This document shows, piece after piece, positions 1-6,457 of a DNA stretch of 7,702 nucleotides. Source of the stretch: Hydrogenophaga sp. (lineage in GTDB: Bacteria; Pseudomonadota; Gammaproteobacteria; Burkholderiales; Burkholderiaceae_C); NCBI GenBank assembly GCA_020047875.1, contig JAIFNE010000191.1, positions 1 through 7,702 on the forward strand. Reading direction: 5' to 3'. The notes beneath the pieces are model-generated. The model saw only the letters and a list, made by a program, of their open reading frames with translations. It was not told the DNA's origin and did no database searches. The position numbers and the translations under genes are program-made. Numbering within the stretch: the stretch's first letter is position 1; the number at the start of each line of letters is the position of its first letter.

Positions 1-1
1 G

Positions 2-421
2 CCGTGCAAGCCAGACACGGCGCAGCGCACGGTCCCGCTCGCGGGCAGCCCGACCGAACTGCACTTGCTCGCTTGCGAAACGGGTGGCGTGCAGTTCGCG
101 CTGGCTTGGGCCAATCTGGCCGATGCGGCCCAAGCCCCGGTTGCCATGGCCAGCTGGCGCAGCGCCAGTCTGCTGGCCATCGGTGTGCACTCAGCCCCTG
201 GCGATGAGGCCTCCACTGCCTGGGCGGCGGCGGTGCCGGGCGCGCCGCAGACGCTGGGCGTGCGGGCCAGCGGCCAGAACCCAGCCGGTGGCGCGGTGCA
301 GACGCGGGCGGTCTACTTCGCCCGTGGCACGCAGGTTTTCCAGGCGGCGCTGTATGGCGAACGACTGCCAGACGAGGCGCTTGACACCTTTTTTGGTGGT
401 CTTCGGCTGCCCGCACCGTGA
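2..421 (+). CDS. Uncharacterised protein, C-terminal part (5' end outside window)
   Basis: The frame is open from the first bases of the window to a TGA at 419-421, so about 139 residues of a longer protein are visible and the true start lies upstream. The sequence is rich in Ala and Gly with no membrane segment, no obvious catalytic motif and no domain I can name. It resembles small uncharacterised, possibly exported proteins that I recall next to MFS genes in Comamonadaceae; that memory is weak evidence and the signal peptide, if any, would be upstream. The conserved-looking stretch is near the end (VYFARGTQVFQAALYGERLP, then DTFFGGLRLP). Its TGA overlaps the GTG start of the next gene, which implies translational coupling with the transporter. 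The function is unknown. Confidence 0.6.
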   Translation, partial: PCKPDTAQRTVPLAGSPTELHLLACETGGVQFALAWANLADAAQAPVAMASWRSASLLAIGVHSAPGDEASTAWAAAVPGAPQTLGVRASGQNPAGGAVQTRAVYFARGTQVFQAALYGERLPDEALDTFFGGLRLPAP

Positions 422-1634
422 GCCTTTCCCAGCCCGCCGGCGGGCATGCCCCCCATCCCGACTGGCTCCCGTCCTTCTCTCGGCGCTGGTGCGGGCCATC
501 ACCGCCACGCTCTCGCCCACACTGAGCGCCGAGCTGGCACTCAGCGCCAGCGATCTGGGCCTGCTGGCCGCCGGATATTTCCTCGGTTTTGCACTGCCGC
601 AGTTGCTGCTGGGCAACTGGCTGGACCGGTACGGCCCGCGCAGGGTGATCGTGGGTTTTCTTGCCCTGGCGGTGATCGGTTGCGTGGCATTCGCGCTGGC
701 CAACAGCTTCGCGGGCCTTCTGGCGGCGCGGGTGCTCACCGGCATGGGCGTGGCCGCGCTGACCGGCTTTCGCCGCTGGCTGTCTGCGCCCACGTTGTTG
801 CGGGTGAATTCGTGGATGCTCATGACCGGCTCGCTGGGCATGGTGGCCGCCACCCTGCCGGTGCAGTGGCTGCTGCCGCTGATCGGCTGGCGCGGCCTGT
901 TCTGGTGGCTGGCGTTGCTGCTGTTGCTGGTCATGGCGCTGCTGTGGTGGCGGGTGCCAAACTGGACCGATGGACGGCGCGCGGCCGCCCCACCAACCGC
1001 GGCGGTGATCAACTACCGGGAGATTGCGCGCCATCCGTTCTTTCGCCAGATGGTGCCCATCGGGTTTGTGAACTACGGCGGCATGGTCGCTGTGCAGACG
1101 CTGTGGGCTGGGCCATGGATGGTGCAGGTGGCCGGCGAAAGCCCGGAGCGGGCTGCATTTGGCCTGTTTGCGATCAATCTGTTGATGCTTGTCACTTTCT
1201 GGCTCTGGGGCCTCACCAGCCCCATGCTGGTGCGCCGTGGCCTCTCGGCTGAGCGACTGATCGCCTGGGGCTTGCCGGTCAGCCTGCTGGTGTTGCTCGC
1301 CATCGTGGCGCTGGGCGAGCGCGCAGGTTGGCCAATGTGGGCGCTGTTCTGCGTCAGCAGCACCCTGGTGTCGCTGGCGCAACCGGCGGTGGCGCAGGCC
1401 TTGCCGCCCGAGGCGGCTGGCCGAGCACTCTCCGCCTACAACCTGGTGATTTTTTCCGGCATCTTCTGCGTGCAGTGGGCGATCGGTCTGGCGGTGGACG
1501 GGCTGATCGCCTTGGGCTGGGACACCGCCACCAGTTTTCGCGGCGCGGTGGCCCTGTTTGGCCTGTGCGGTATGGCTGCGTATGCCGTTTTTTTGGTTCG
1601 CTATCGCCGATTGAGCCCCAGGCGACCCAGCTAA
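418..1634 (+). CDS. MFS transporter, frameshifted near its start
   Basis: This is a major facilitator superfamily permease of the inner membrane; the substrate cannot be told. Hydrophobic helices run through the whole protein, and the loop between helices 2 and 3 carries motif A (GNWLDRYGPRRV, around 600-645). The likely start is GTG 418, giving VSLSQPAGGHAPHPDWLPSF in frame 1. The rest, from LSALVRAITATLSPT to the TAA at 1632-1634, is in frame 3. One missing base (probably a C) at about 475-478 explains the switch, so the span is not a multiple of three. The change is either a real inactivating mutation or a sequencing error. An internal GTG at 489 could start a version lacking part of helix 1. 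Helix 4 also looks about five residues short at 758/759. The GTG overlaps the upstream stop (GTGA), and the EIIA gene begins 9 bases downstream, so it may share a transcript with the PTS genes. Confidence 0.75.
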
Positions 1635-1643
1635 ACTGAGCAC

Positions 1644-2090
1644 ATGAACGGCATTCTGATCATTGCGCACGCGCCGCTCGCCTCCGCCTTGCGCACCTGC
1701 GCGCTGCATGTCTTTCCGGACAGCGCAGCGGCGATGTGTGCGCTGGATGTGCAGCCCAACGTGCCCCCGGAGGAGTCGCTGGCGCAGGCGCGCGCGCTGT
1801 TGCGGCAAGCCGGCTGGCCCGAGACCTTGATCCTCACCGATGTGTTTGGCGCCACGCCTTGCAACGTGGCGCAAAAACTCAGCGACGGCGTGCATGCGCG
1901 GCTCGTGACCGGCGTCAATCTGCCCATGCTGTTGCGCACCGTTTCCTACCGCCATGAATCCCTGGAAGCCCTGGTTGCGCGCGCCATGATCGGCGGTACC
2001 CAGGGTGTGATCCAGGTCGCCGTGACCGCACCCCAGAACCAGGCCAGACGAGCCCCCCATGATCAAGACATCCGTGACCATCAGCAATAA
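1644..2090 (+). CDS. PTS EIIA component, mannose/fructose-type (EIIA-Man)
   Basis: A 148-residue standalone cytoplasmic EIIA domain of the mannose family. It accepts phosphate from HPr on a histidine, here His9 in the N-terminal strand MNGILIIAHAPLASAL, which is where the family places its active site. The motif LTDVFGATPCNVAQKL around residues 71-86 is the other family hallmark. No EIIB or EIIC is fused to it or encoded nearby. In Proteobacteria such solitary EIIA(Man) proteins with HPr and EI are regarded as regulatory rather than sugar-transporting. The ATG lies 9 bases after the MFS stop with only a weak Shine-Dalgarno-like sequence (CTGAG). The C-terminal tail, after about residue 130, is polar (NQARRAPHDQDIRDHQQ). 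Its last part is encoded in DNA that also encodes the start of HPr, so the tail sequence may be constrained by that overlap. The domain appears intact. Confidence 0.9.
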   Translation: MNGILIIAHAPLASALRTCALHVFPDSAAAMCALDVQPNVPPEESLAQARALLRQAGWPETLILTDVFGATPCNVAQKLSDGVHARLVTGVNLPMLLRTVSYRHESLEALVARAMIGGTQGVIQVAVTAPQNQARRAPHDQDIRDHQQ

Positions 2091-2328
2091 GCTGGGCCTG
2101 CATGCGCGCGCCTCGGCCAAGCTCACCAAGATCGCAGGCAGCCACAGCTGCGAGGTCTGGATGTCCCGCGGCGATCGCCGCATCAATGCCAAGAGCATCA
2201 TGGGCGTGATGATGCTGGCCGCCGGCATGGGCAGCGAGGTGGAGATCGAGACCAGCGGCGCCGACGAGCAGCAGGCGATGGATGCGATCCTCGCGCTGAT
2301 TCATGACAAGTTCGGGGAAGGTGAGTGA
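2059..2328 (+). CDS. ptsH: Phosphocarrier protein HPr
   Basis: HPr is the small phosphocarrier that takes phosphate from enzyme I and hands it to EIIA proteins. The 89-residue product has the usual family length. The active-site motif is GLHARAS with His15 and Arg17. A second site, INAKSIMGVMML, places Ser46 exactly where HPr kinase/phosphorylase (HprK) modifies HPr, which fits a betaproteobacterial regulatory PTS; hprK itself is not in the window. The start codon lies inside the end of the EIIA gene, with 32 bases of overlap in a different frame, so translation is probably coupled; no strong ribosome-binding site is visible (AGACGAG upstream at best). The gene is intact and followed by a GC-rich repeat before ptsI. 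Confidence 0.95.
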   Translation: MIKTSVTISNKLGLHARASAKLTKIAGSHSCEVWMSRGDRRINAKSIMGVMMLAAGMGSEVEIETSGADEQQAMDAILALIHDKFGEGE

Positions 2329-2368
2329 GGGTGATGCCCCCACGCTCTCCCGCTGCGCGTGGTCCGCT

Positions 2369-2383
2369 GCCCCCCGAGGGGGC
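2369..2383 (+). other. Hairpin in repeat copy 1
   Basis: A perfect six-base-pair stem, GCCCCC at 2369-2374 paired with GGGGGC at 2378-2383, closes a CGA loop. All stem pairs are G-C. There is no following U-run, so it is not a canonical intrinsic terminator. Within the pts transcript it could stabilise RNA ends, cause pausing or attenuate ptsI expression; that is inference. Confidence 0.6.
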
Positions 2384-2453
2384 TGATCCCGCTTGGGGCG
2401 GCCCGGCGCGTTGGGATCTGTTGCCCCCACGCTCCGCCGCTGCGCGGGTCGCT

Positions 2454-2468
2454 GCCCCCCGAGGGGGC
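2454..2468 (+). other. Hairpin in repeat copy 2
   Basis: This is the same stem-loop as in copy 1: GCCCCC at 2454-2459 pairs with GGGGGC at 2463-2468 around a CGA loop. It lies about 70 bases before the ptsI start codon. Preservation of the stem in both copies, while the flanks differ (for example GATCCCGCTT versus GTTTCGCCTT just after it), suggests the hairpin is the conserved unit of the repeat. No T-tract follows. Confidence 0.6.
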
Positions 2469-2536
2469 TGTTTCGCCTTGGGGCGGCCCGGCGGCGAAAC
2501 GAGGCCCCCACGCTTCCCCGCTGGGCCGAGATCGCC

Positions 2537-4297
2537 ATGACCTTCACCGTTCACGGACTGGCGGTTTCCCGCGGCATTGCCATCGGGCGGGCGGTGATTG
2601 TGGCGTCCAGCCGGATCGACGTGGCGCACTACATCGTGAAACCGGCCCAGGTGGCCGGCGAGATCGAGCGCCTGCGCCACGCGCGCGATGCGGTGGCGGC
2701 GGAGATTGGCAAGATTCAGCAGGGCCTGCACGAACTCAGCGGCGCCGATGCACACCCCGAACTGAGCGCCTTGCTCGACGTGCACCTCATGCTGCTGCAG
2801 GACGAGCAGCTCAGCAGCGGTGTCAAGCACTGGATCGTGGAGCGCCAGTACAACGCCGAGTGGGCGCTGACCTCGCAGCTGGAGGTGATTGCGCGCCAGT
2901 TCGACGAGATGGAAGACCCCTACCTGCGCGAGCGCAAGGCCGATCTGGAGCAGGTGGTCGAACGCATCCTGCGCGTGATGCGCGGCGCAGCCAGTGCGGT
3001 GGCAGCGCCGGCGGCGGGCGGCGATGGCGATCCCGCTTCCGGGACGACGGGTGTGCCGCTGGTGCTGGTGGCGCACGACCTCTCGCCGGCCGACATGCTG
3101 CAGTTCAAGCAAAGCGTGTTCACCGGATTCGTGACCGATGTGGGCGGCAAGACCAGCCACACCGCCATCGTGGCGCGCAGCATGGACATTCCGGCGGTGG
3201 TCGGTGCGCGCGGTGCCAGCCACCTGGTGCGCCAGGACGACTGGGTCATCATCGACGGCGATGCGGGCGTGTTGCTGGTCGACCCGTCGCCGATGCTGCT
3301 GGCCGAATACAGCGACAAGCAGCGCCGCGGCGAGGTGGAGCGCGAGCGACTGTCGCGCCTGAAGAACACGCCGGCGGTCTCGCTCGACGGCCAGCGCATC
3401 GAGTTGCTGGCCAACATCGAACAGCCTCAGGACGTGGTGAGCGCGCTCAATGCCGGCGCGGTGGGCGTGGGCCTGTTTCGCACCGAATTTCTGTTCATGG
3501 GTCGCGCGGGCAAGCTGCCCGACGAAGAGGAGCAGTTCGAGGCGTACCGGCGCACGGTCGAAGGCATGCAAGGCCTGCCGGTGACGATACGGACCATCGA
3601 TGTGGGAGCCGACAAGCCGCTGGACCGCGGCGCCGGTCGCACCAGCGACGACCACATCAACCCGGCCATGGGCCTGCGCGCGATCCGCTGGAGCCTGGCC
3701 GAGCCGGCGGTGTTTCTGGTGCAACTGCGGGCGATTCTGCGCGCGGCTGCGTATGGCCCGATCCATCTGCTGATCCCGATGCTGGCCCACGCCAGCGAGA
3801 TACGACAGACCCTGGCCCTGATCGAGCGCGCCCGGGAGCAGCTGTCGGCCAGCGGGACCGAATACGGGCCGCTGCGGCTGGGTGCCATGATCGAAATTCC
3901 GGCGGCGGCGCTCACCGTGCCGCTGTTCCTGCGGCACTTTGATTTCTTGTCCATTGGCACCAACGATCTGATTCAGTACACGCTGGCGATTGATCGGGCC
4001 GATGAATCGGTCGCCCACCTGTACAACCCGGTCCACCCGGCGGTGCTGCAGCTGCTGGCCAGCACCATCGCGCAAAGCCGCGCACAGGGAAAACCAGTGA
4101 CGGTGTGCGGGGAAATGGCGGGCGACGTGAGCATGACGCGGCTGCTGCTGGGCCTTGGCCTGCGCAGTTTCTCGATGCATCCCGCGCAGATTCTGGCGGT
4201 GAAGCAGCAAATCTTGCGCTGCGATACCGGCAAGCTCAGCAGCTGGGCTCAGAGCGTGCTGGTGGCCGAAGACCCCGCCGCGCTGATGACCGACTGA
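2537..4297 (+). CDS. ptsI: PTS enzyme I (phosphoenolpyruvate-protein phosphotransferase)
   Basis: Enzyme I starts the relay by moving phosphate from phosphoenolpyruvate to its own histidine and then to HPr. The 586-residue product is of normal length. In order: an HPr-binding N-terminal region (to about residue 148), the phosphohistidine domain with GGKTSHTAIVAR and active-site His208, and a C-terminal PEP-binding barrel with GLFRTEFLFM (Arg315), TIRTIDVGADK, DFLSIGTNDLIQYTLAIDR and the catalytic Cys524 in VTVCGEMAGD. The ATG at 2537 is chosen because MTFTVHGLAVSRGIAIGRA matches an enzyme I N-terminus; upstream in-frame codons come from the GC-rich repeat. No good ribosome-binding site is seen (CCGAG at best). 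An Ala/Gly-rich linker at residues 150-172 looks longer than in the E. coli enzyme. All catalytic residues are present. Confidence 0.95.
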   Translation: MTFTVHGLAVSRGIAIGRAVIVASSRIDVAHYIVKPAQVAGEIERLRHARDAVAAEIGKIQQGLHELSGADAHPELSALLDVHLMLLQDEQLSSGVKHWIVERQYNAEWALTSQLEVIARQFDEMEDPYLRERKADLEQVVERILRVMRGAASAVAAPAAGGDGDPASGTTGVPLVLVAHDLSPADMLQFKQSVFTGFVTDVGGKTSHTAIVARSMDIPAVVGARGASHLVRQDDWVIIDGDAGVLLVDPSPMLLAEYSDKQRRGEVERERLSRLKNTPAVSLDGQRIELLANIEQPQDVVSALNAGAVGVGLFRTEFLFMGRAGKLPDEEEQFEAYRRTVEGMQGLPVTIRTIDVGADKPLDRGAGRTSDDHINPAMGLRAIRWSLAEPAVFLVQLRAILRAAAYGPIHLLIPMLAHASEIRQTLALIERAREQLSASGTEYGPLRLGAMIEIPAAALTVPLFLRHFDFLSIGTNDLIQYTLAIDRADESVAHLYNPVHPAVLQLLASTIAQSRAQGKPVTVCGEMAGDVSMTRLLLGLGLRSFSMHPAQILAVKQQILRCDTGKLSSWAQSVLVAEDPAALMTD

Positions 4298-4351
4298 GGC
4301 TCCCCCGTTCCTGCGTTGCGGTGCCCGTGTGTGCCCGCGAACGCGTGGCGC

Positions 4352-5126
4352 CTAACGTCGGGTGGCCATCACCGCCGCACCCACGATCATGAGCGCAGCC
4401 AGCCCAACCGCCGGGCTGGGCATTTCGCCGCGCTGCGTGAGCAGCACCAGCGTGGAGAGCAGCGGCGTGAGAAAGCTGAGCACGCCAATCTGCCGCGCAT
4501 CGCCGCGCTTGAGCGCCGCGTCCCACAGAAAGAACGCCCAGCAAGCCGATCAGTGCCCAGTCGGTGCCCGTGAGCAGAACCCGCGGCTCCAGCCAGGCAT
4601 GGCACAGCAGCGCCAGCACGCCCGAGACCAGCGCAAACGTGCCGATGGCCGAGGTCGAGAACGGCTGGACGCGCTTGGTGAGCAGGGAATAGCTGGCCCA
4701 GATGAAGGCCGACAGAAATGCCGGGATGTAGCCCCAGGACCACAGCGGCGCGCCCGGGTCGGCGGGGCGCCCGCCCAGAATGGCCAGCGCCGCGCCCGCA
4801 AAGCCCAGCAGGGCGGCGAACACATGGCGCTTGCTGAGCGACAGACCGGGCAAGAACAGTGGTGCCATCACCACGATGCCCAGCGGCCAGAGGTAATTGA
4901 TCAGGTTGGCCTGCACCGGAGGCGCGTGGCGCAGCGCGATGAACAGCAGAAAGTGAAAGCCGAACAGGCCGTACACGCCCACCGCCAGCGTGGCCGGCGG
5001 CACGCGCCACTCCAGCAAGCCCAGCCCGGTGAGCAGGAACGGCGGGACGTGCGACAGCGCCACACCGAGTGCGGCCAGCGAGGCCCACAGCGCGATGGCG
5101 CCCAGGGCAAGGAGGTTGGCATTCAT
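4352..5126 (-). pseudogene. EamA/DMT-family transporter, disrupted by deletions
   Basis: This resembles a ten-helix drug/metabolite transporter of the EamA family. Reading from ATG 5126, the frame gives MNANLLALGAIALWASLAAL and family-typical helices to ...DWALIGLLG (residue 197, about 4536). The expected continuation, FFLWDAALKRGDARQIGVLS, then appears one frame over, from 4534 to a TAG at 4354-4352. Staying in the first frame gives Arg/Ala-rich nonsense to 4236. The frame change fits net loss of 2 bases modulo 3; the family usually has a Gly/Pro-rich stretch there (of the form GLGPxGxA), so roughly 26 or 29 bases may be missing. A second, in-frame gap is likely at about 5012, where LLTGLGLL runs directly into EWRVPP and most of helix 2 is absent. 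About 257 residues remain, against 285-300 expected. It could be real decay or assembly error. It is divergent from the glycosyltransferase and convergent with ptsI. Confidence 0.8.
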
Positions 5127-5167
5127 GCGTAAAGGTTACCGCGCCGGGCGTTCGGTGCCGGCCGGTT

Positions 5168-5196
5168 GCGTCACGCACACGTCATGGTGTTGTCAC
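5168..5196 (+). promoter_or_regulatory. Candidate Pho box: three PhoB-like half-sites with 11-base spacing
   Basis: Three direct seven-base units lie head to tail with four-base spacers: GCGTCAC (5168-5174), ACGTCAT (5179-5185) and TTGTCAC (5190-5196). Their GTCA cores begin at 5170, 5181 and 5192, exactly 11 bases apart. The known PhoB box is two CTGTCAT/C units separated by four bases, that is, an 11-base period in the same orientation. The third unit matches 6 of 7 positions, the others 5 of 7; the spacers (GCAC, GGTG) are less AT-rich than usual. The array points toward the glycosyltransferase gene, whose start is 33 bases downstream. PhoB control is inferred from this and from the lipid-remodelling type of the genes. 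Confidence 0.55.
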
Positions 5197-5200
5197 GCCC

Positions 5201-5206
5201 AATTCT
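5201..5206 (+). promoter_or_regulatory. Possible -10 element for the glycosyltransferase-plcP operon
   Basis: AATTCT keeps the A at position 2 and T at position 6 of the TATAAT consensus and starts five bases after the last GTCA half-site. In PhoB-activated promoters the Pho box replaces the -35 element just upstream of the -10, so the location is roughly right, though the gap is a little short. Only 3 of 6 positions match. Transcription would start around 5212-5214, leaving a very short leader. Confidence 0.25.
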
Positions 5207-5229
5207 CGGAAGCCACACAGCATCGGTTC

Positions 5230-6402
5230 ATGCTCAACGTCGATCTGGTCTGGTTCAACGCGGGTGGCGGACACCGCGCCGCCGCCGATGCACTGTCGCT
5301 CGCCATCGAGGCGCAAGGGCTGCCCTGGCGGGTGCGCAAGCTGAATTTCACCGAACTCATCGATCCCGCCGGCCGCTTTCGCCGGGTCATGGGCTTCGAC
5401 CCGGAAGACCTTTACAACAAGCGTCTGGCCAGCGGCTTCACGCTCGGTCTCACGCAGGAGCTCAAGCTGTGGCAGCGCGCGATTCGCTGGAGCCATCCGC
5501 TGCTGGTGGAGCGGCTGGCGGCGCACTGGCGCCACACCCGACCCGACATGGTGGTGTCGCTCATTCCGAACTTCAACCGCGCGCTGCACGACAGCCTGGC
5601 CCTGGTGCGGCCACAGACCCCGTTCGTCACGGTGTTGACCGACATGGCCGATCACCCGCCTGCCTTCTGGGTGGAGCCCGGCACTCAGCAGCATGTTGTG
5701 TGTGGCACAGCGCATGCGCAGGCCCAGGCGCTGAGCGCAGGCTGCCCGCCAGCGCAGGTGCACCGCGTCAACGGCATGCTGCTGCGCCCGGCCTTTCACG
5801 ATCAGGCTCTGCTGGATCGCGAGGGCGTGCGTGAGCGCGAACGAGCTGCCTTGGGGCTCGATTCGCAGCGGCCGGTGGGCCTGGTGATGTTTGGCGGCGC
5901 CGGCTCGCGGGTGATGAAGCGCATTGCCACGGCGCTGCCGGATGTGCCGCTGATCCTGCTGTGCGGGCGCAATGAAGCGCTAGCGCAGTCGCTGCGCGCC
6001 TTGCCGGCAGCGGCGCCGCGCGTGGTGGTGGGCTTCACCCCCGATGTGGCGCGCTGGATGCAGCTGGCCGACTTCTTTGTGGGCAAACCAGGCCCGGGCG
6101 CGATCAGCGAGGCGGTGCAGATGGGTTTGCCGGTGATCGTGACGCGCAACGCCTGGACCATGCCGCAAGAGCGCTGGAATGCCGAATGGGTGCGTGAGCA
6201 GGGCGTGGGCCTGACGCTGCGCAGCTTCGGTCAGATTGCCGCTGCGGTCGACCAGTTGCTGTCGCGGCTGGGGGCGTTTCAGCAATGCGCGGCGGCGGTG
6301 GAAAACCGCGCTGCGTGGGAGGTGCCGCAGCGGCTGGCGACCATCCTGAATGCCCGGCAGCCTGCCGATGCCGAGCGCATGGCCGAGCCGGCCGTGTCAT
6401 GA
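5230..6402 (+). CDS. Glycosyltransferase, MGDG synthase/MurG-like (GT28 type); putative diacylglycerol glucosyl- or galactosyltransferase
   Basis: The 390-residue product looks like a two-domain GT-B glycosyltransferase related to plant and bacterial monogalactosyldiacylglycerol synthases. The N-terminal acceptor-side domain opens with WFNAGGGHRAAADAL (GGGH at residues 12-15), the family signature. The C-terminal nucleotide-sugar domain has LVMFGGAGS (about 218-226) and VGKPGPGAISEAVQMGLPVI (from residue 284), followed by a QERWN motif typical of GT28 donor sites. No membrane helix or signal peptide is seen; such enzymes act on the inner face of the membrane. The start at 5230 is chosen because it is close to the GGGH motif and no in-frame start lies just upstream; a GGAAG at 5208-5212 is 17 bases away, rather far. 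A phosphoesterase of PlcP type follows, suggesting the acceptor is diacylglycerol freed from phospholipid. The sugar donor (UDP-Glc or UDP-Gal) cannot be read from sequence. Confidence 0.8.
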   Translation: MLNVDLVWFNAGGGHRAAADALSLAIEAQGLPWRVRKLNFTELIDPAGRFRRVMGFDPEDLYNKRLASGFTLGLTQELKLWQRAIRWSHPLLVERLAAHWRHTRPDMVVSLIPNFNRALHDSLALVRPQTPFVTVLTDMADHPPAFWVEPGTQQHVVCGTAHAQAQALSAGCPPAQVHRVNGMLLRPAFHDQALLDREGVRERERAALGLDSQRPVGLVMFGGAGSRVMKRIATALPDVPLILLCGRNEALAQSLRALPAAAPRVVVGFTPDVARWMQLADFFVGKPGPGAISEAVQMGLPVIVTRNAWTMPQERWNAEWVREQGVGLTLRSFGQIAAAVDQLLSRLGAFQQCAAAVENRAAWEVPQRLATILNARQPADAERMAEPAVS

Positions 6403-6457
6403 AACTGACGCCAGCGTTTCATGCCCGTGTCGCAACACCTCATCAGACTGAACGTCC

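Larger units (their letters stand above)
2336..2523 (+). repeat. Tandem GC-rich hairpin repeat, two full copies and one partial
   Basis: The 208-base ptsH-ptsI gap is almost filled by direct repeats. Copies begin with GCCCCCACGCT at 2336, 2423 and 2504, giving periods of 87 and 81 bases. The first two share, in order, a TGCGCG segment, the core GCCCCCCGAGGGGGCT and a GGGGCGGCCCGGCG tail; the third stops after about 20 bases, next to the ptsI start region. I recall closely similar dispersed intergenic repeats in Comamonadaceae genomes, but could not search for copies. Long open frames run through the repeat on both strands, but their products are low-complexity Pro/Arg/Gly sequence and I do not regard them as genes. 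Confidence 0.85.

Noticed and set aside
84..417. Upstream extension of the frame-3 MFS reading frame
   Set aside because: The translation is Arg/Pro/Cys-rich and lies out of frame over the better-supported uncharacterised gene; the MFS N-terminus is better explained by GTG 418 plus a one-base loss.
2369..2468. Intrinsic terminators between ptsH and ptsI
   Set aside because: The stems are strong but no T-run follows either hairpin, so they are described as repeat hairpins rather than terminators.
2393..2536. Upstream in-frame start for enzyme I
   Set aside because: The added residues come from the GC-rich intergenic repeat and do not resemble an enzyme I N-terminus; MTFTVHGLAVSRGIAIG at 2537 does.
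2198..4210. Very long open frame on the minus strand opposite ptsI
   Set aside because: It is antisense to the well-supported ptsH and ptsI genes; the product is His/Arg/Gln-rich with no domain, as expected from the complement of a GC-rich coding frame.
4362..5132. Plus-strand open frame opposite the EamA gene
   Set aside because: Gln/Arg-rich, domain-free antisense shadow of the transporter coding sequence.
4990..5229. Upstream extension of the glycosyltransferase frame
   Set aside because: It would cover the divergent transporter start and the Pho-box-like array, and the residues are unlike a GT28 N-terminus, which begins right before the GGGH motif.
5977..5986. Perfect ten-base palindrome GCGCTAGCGC
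   Set aside because: It lies inside the glycosyltransferase coding sequence with no partner site; a chance palindrome is likely in GC-rich DNA.
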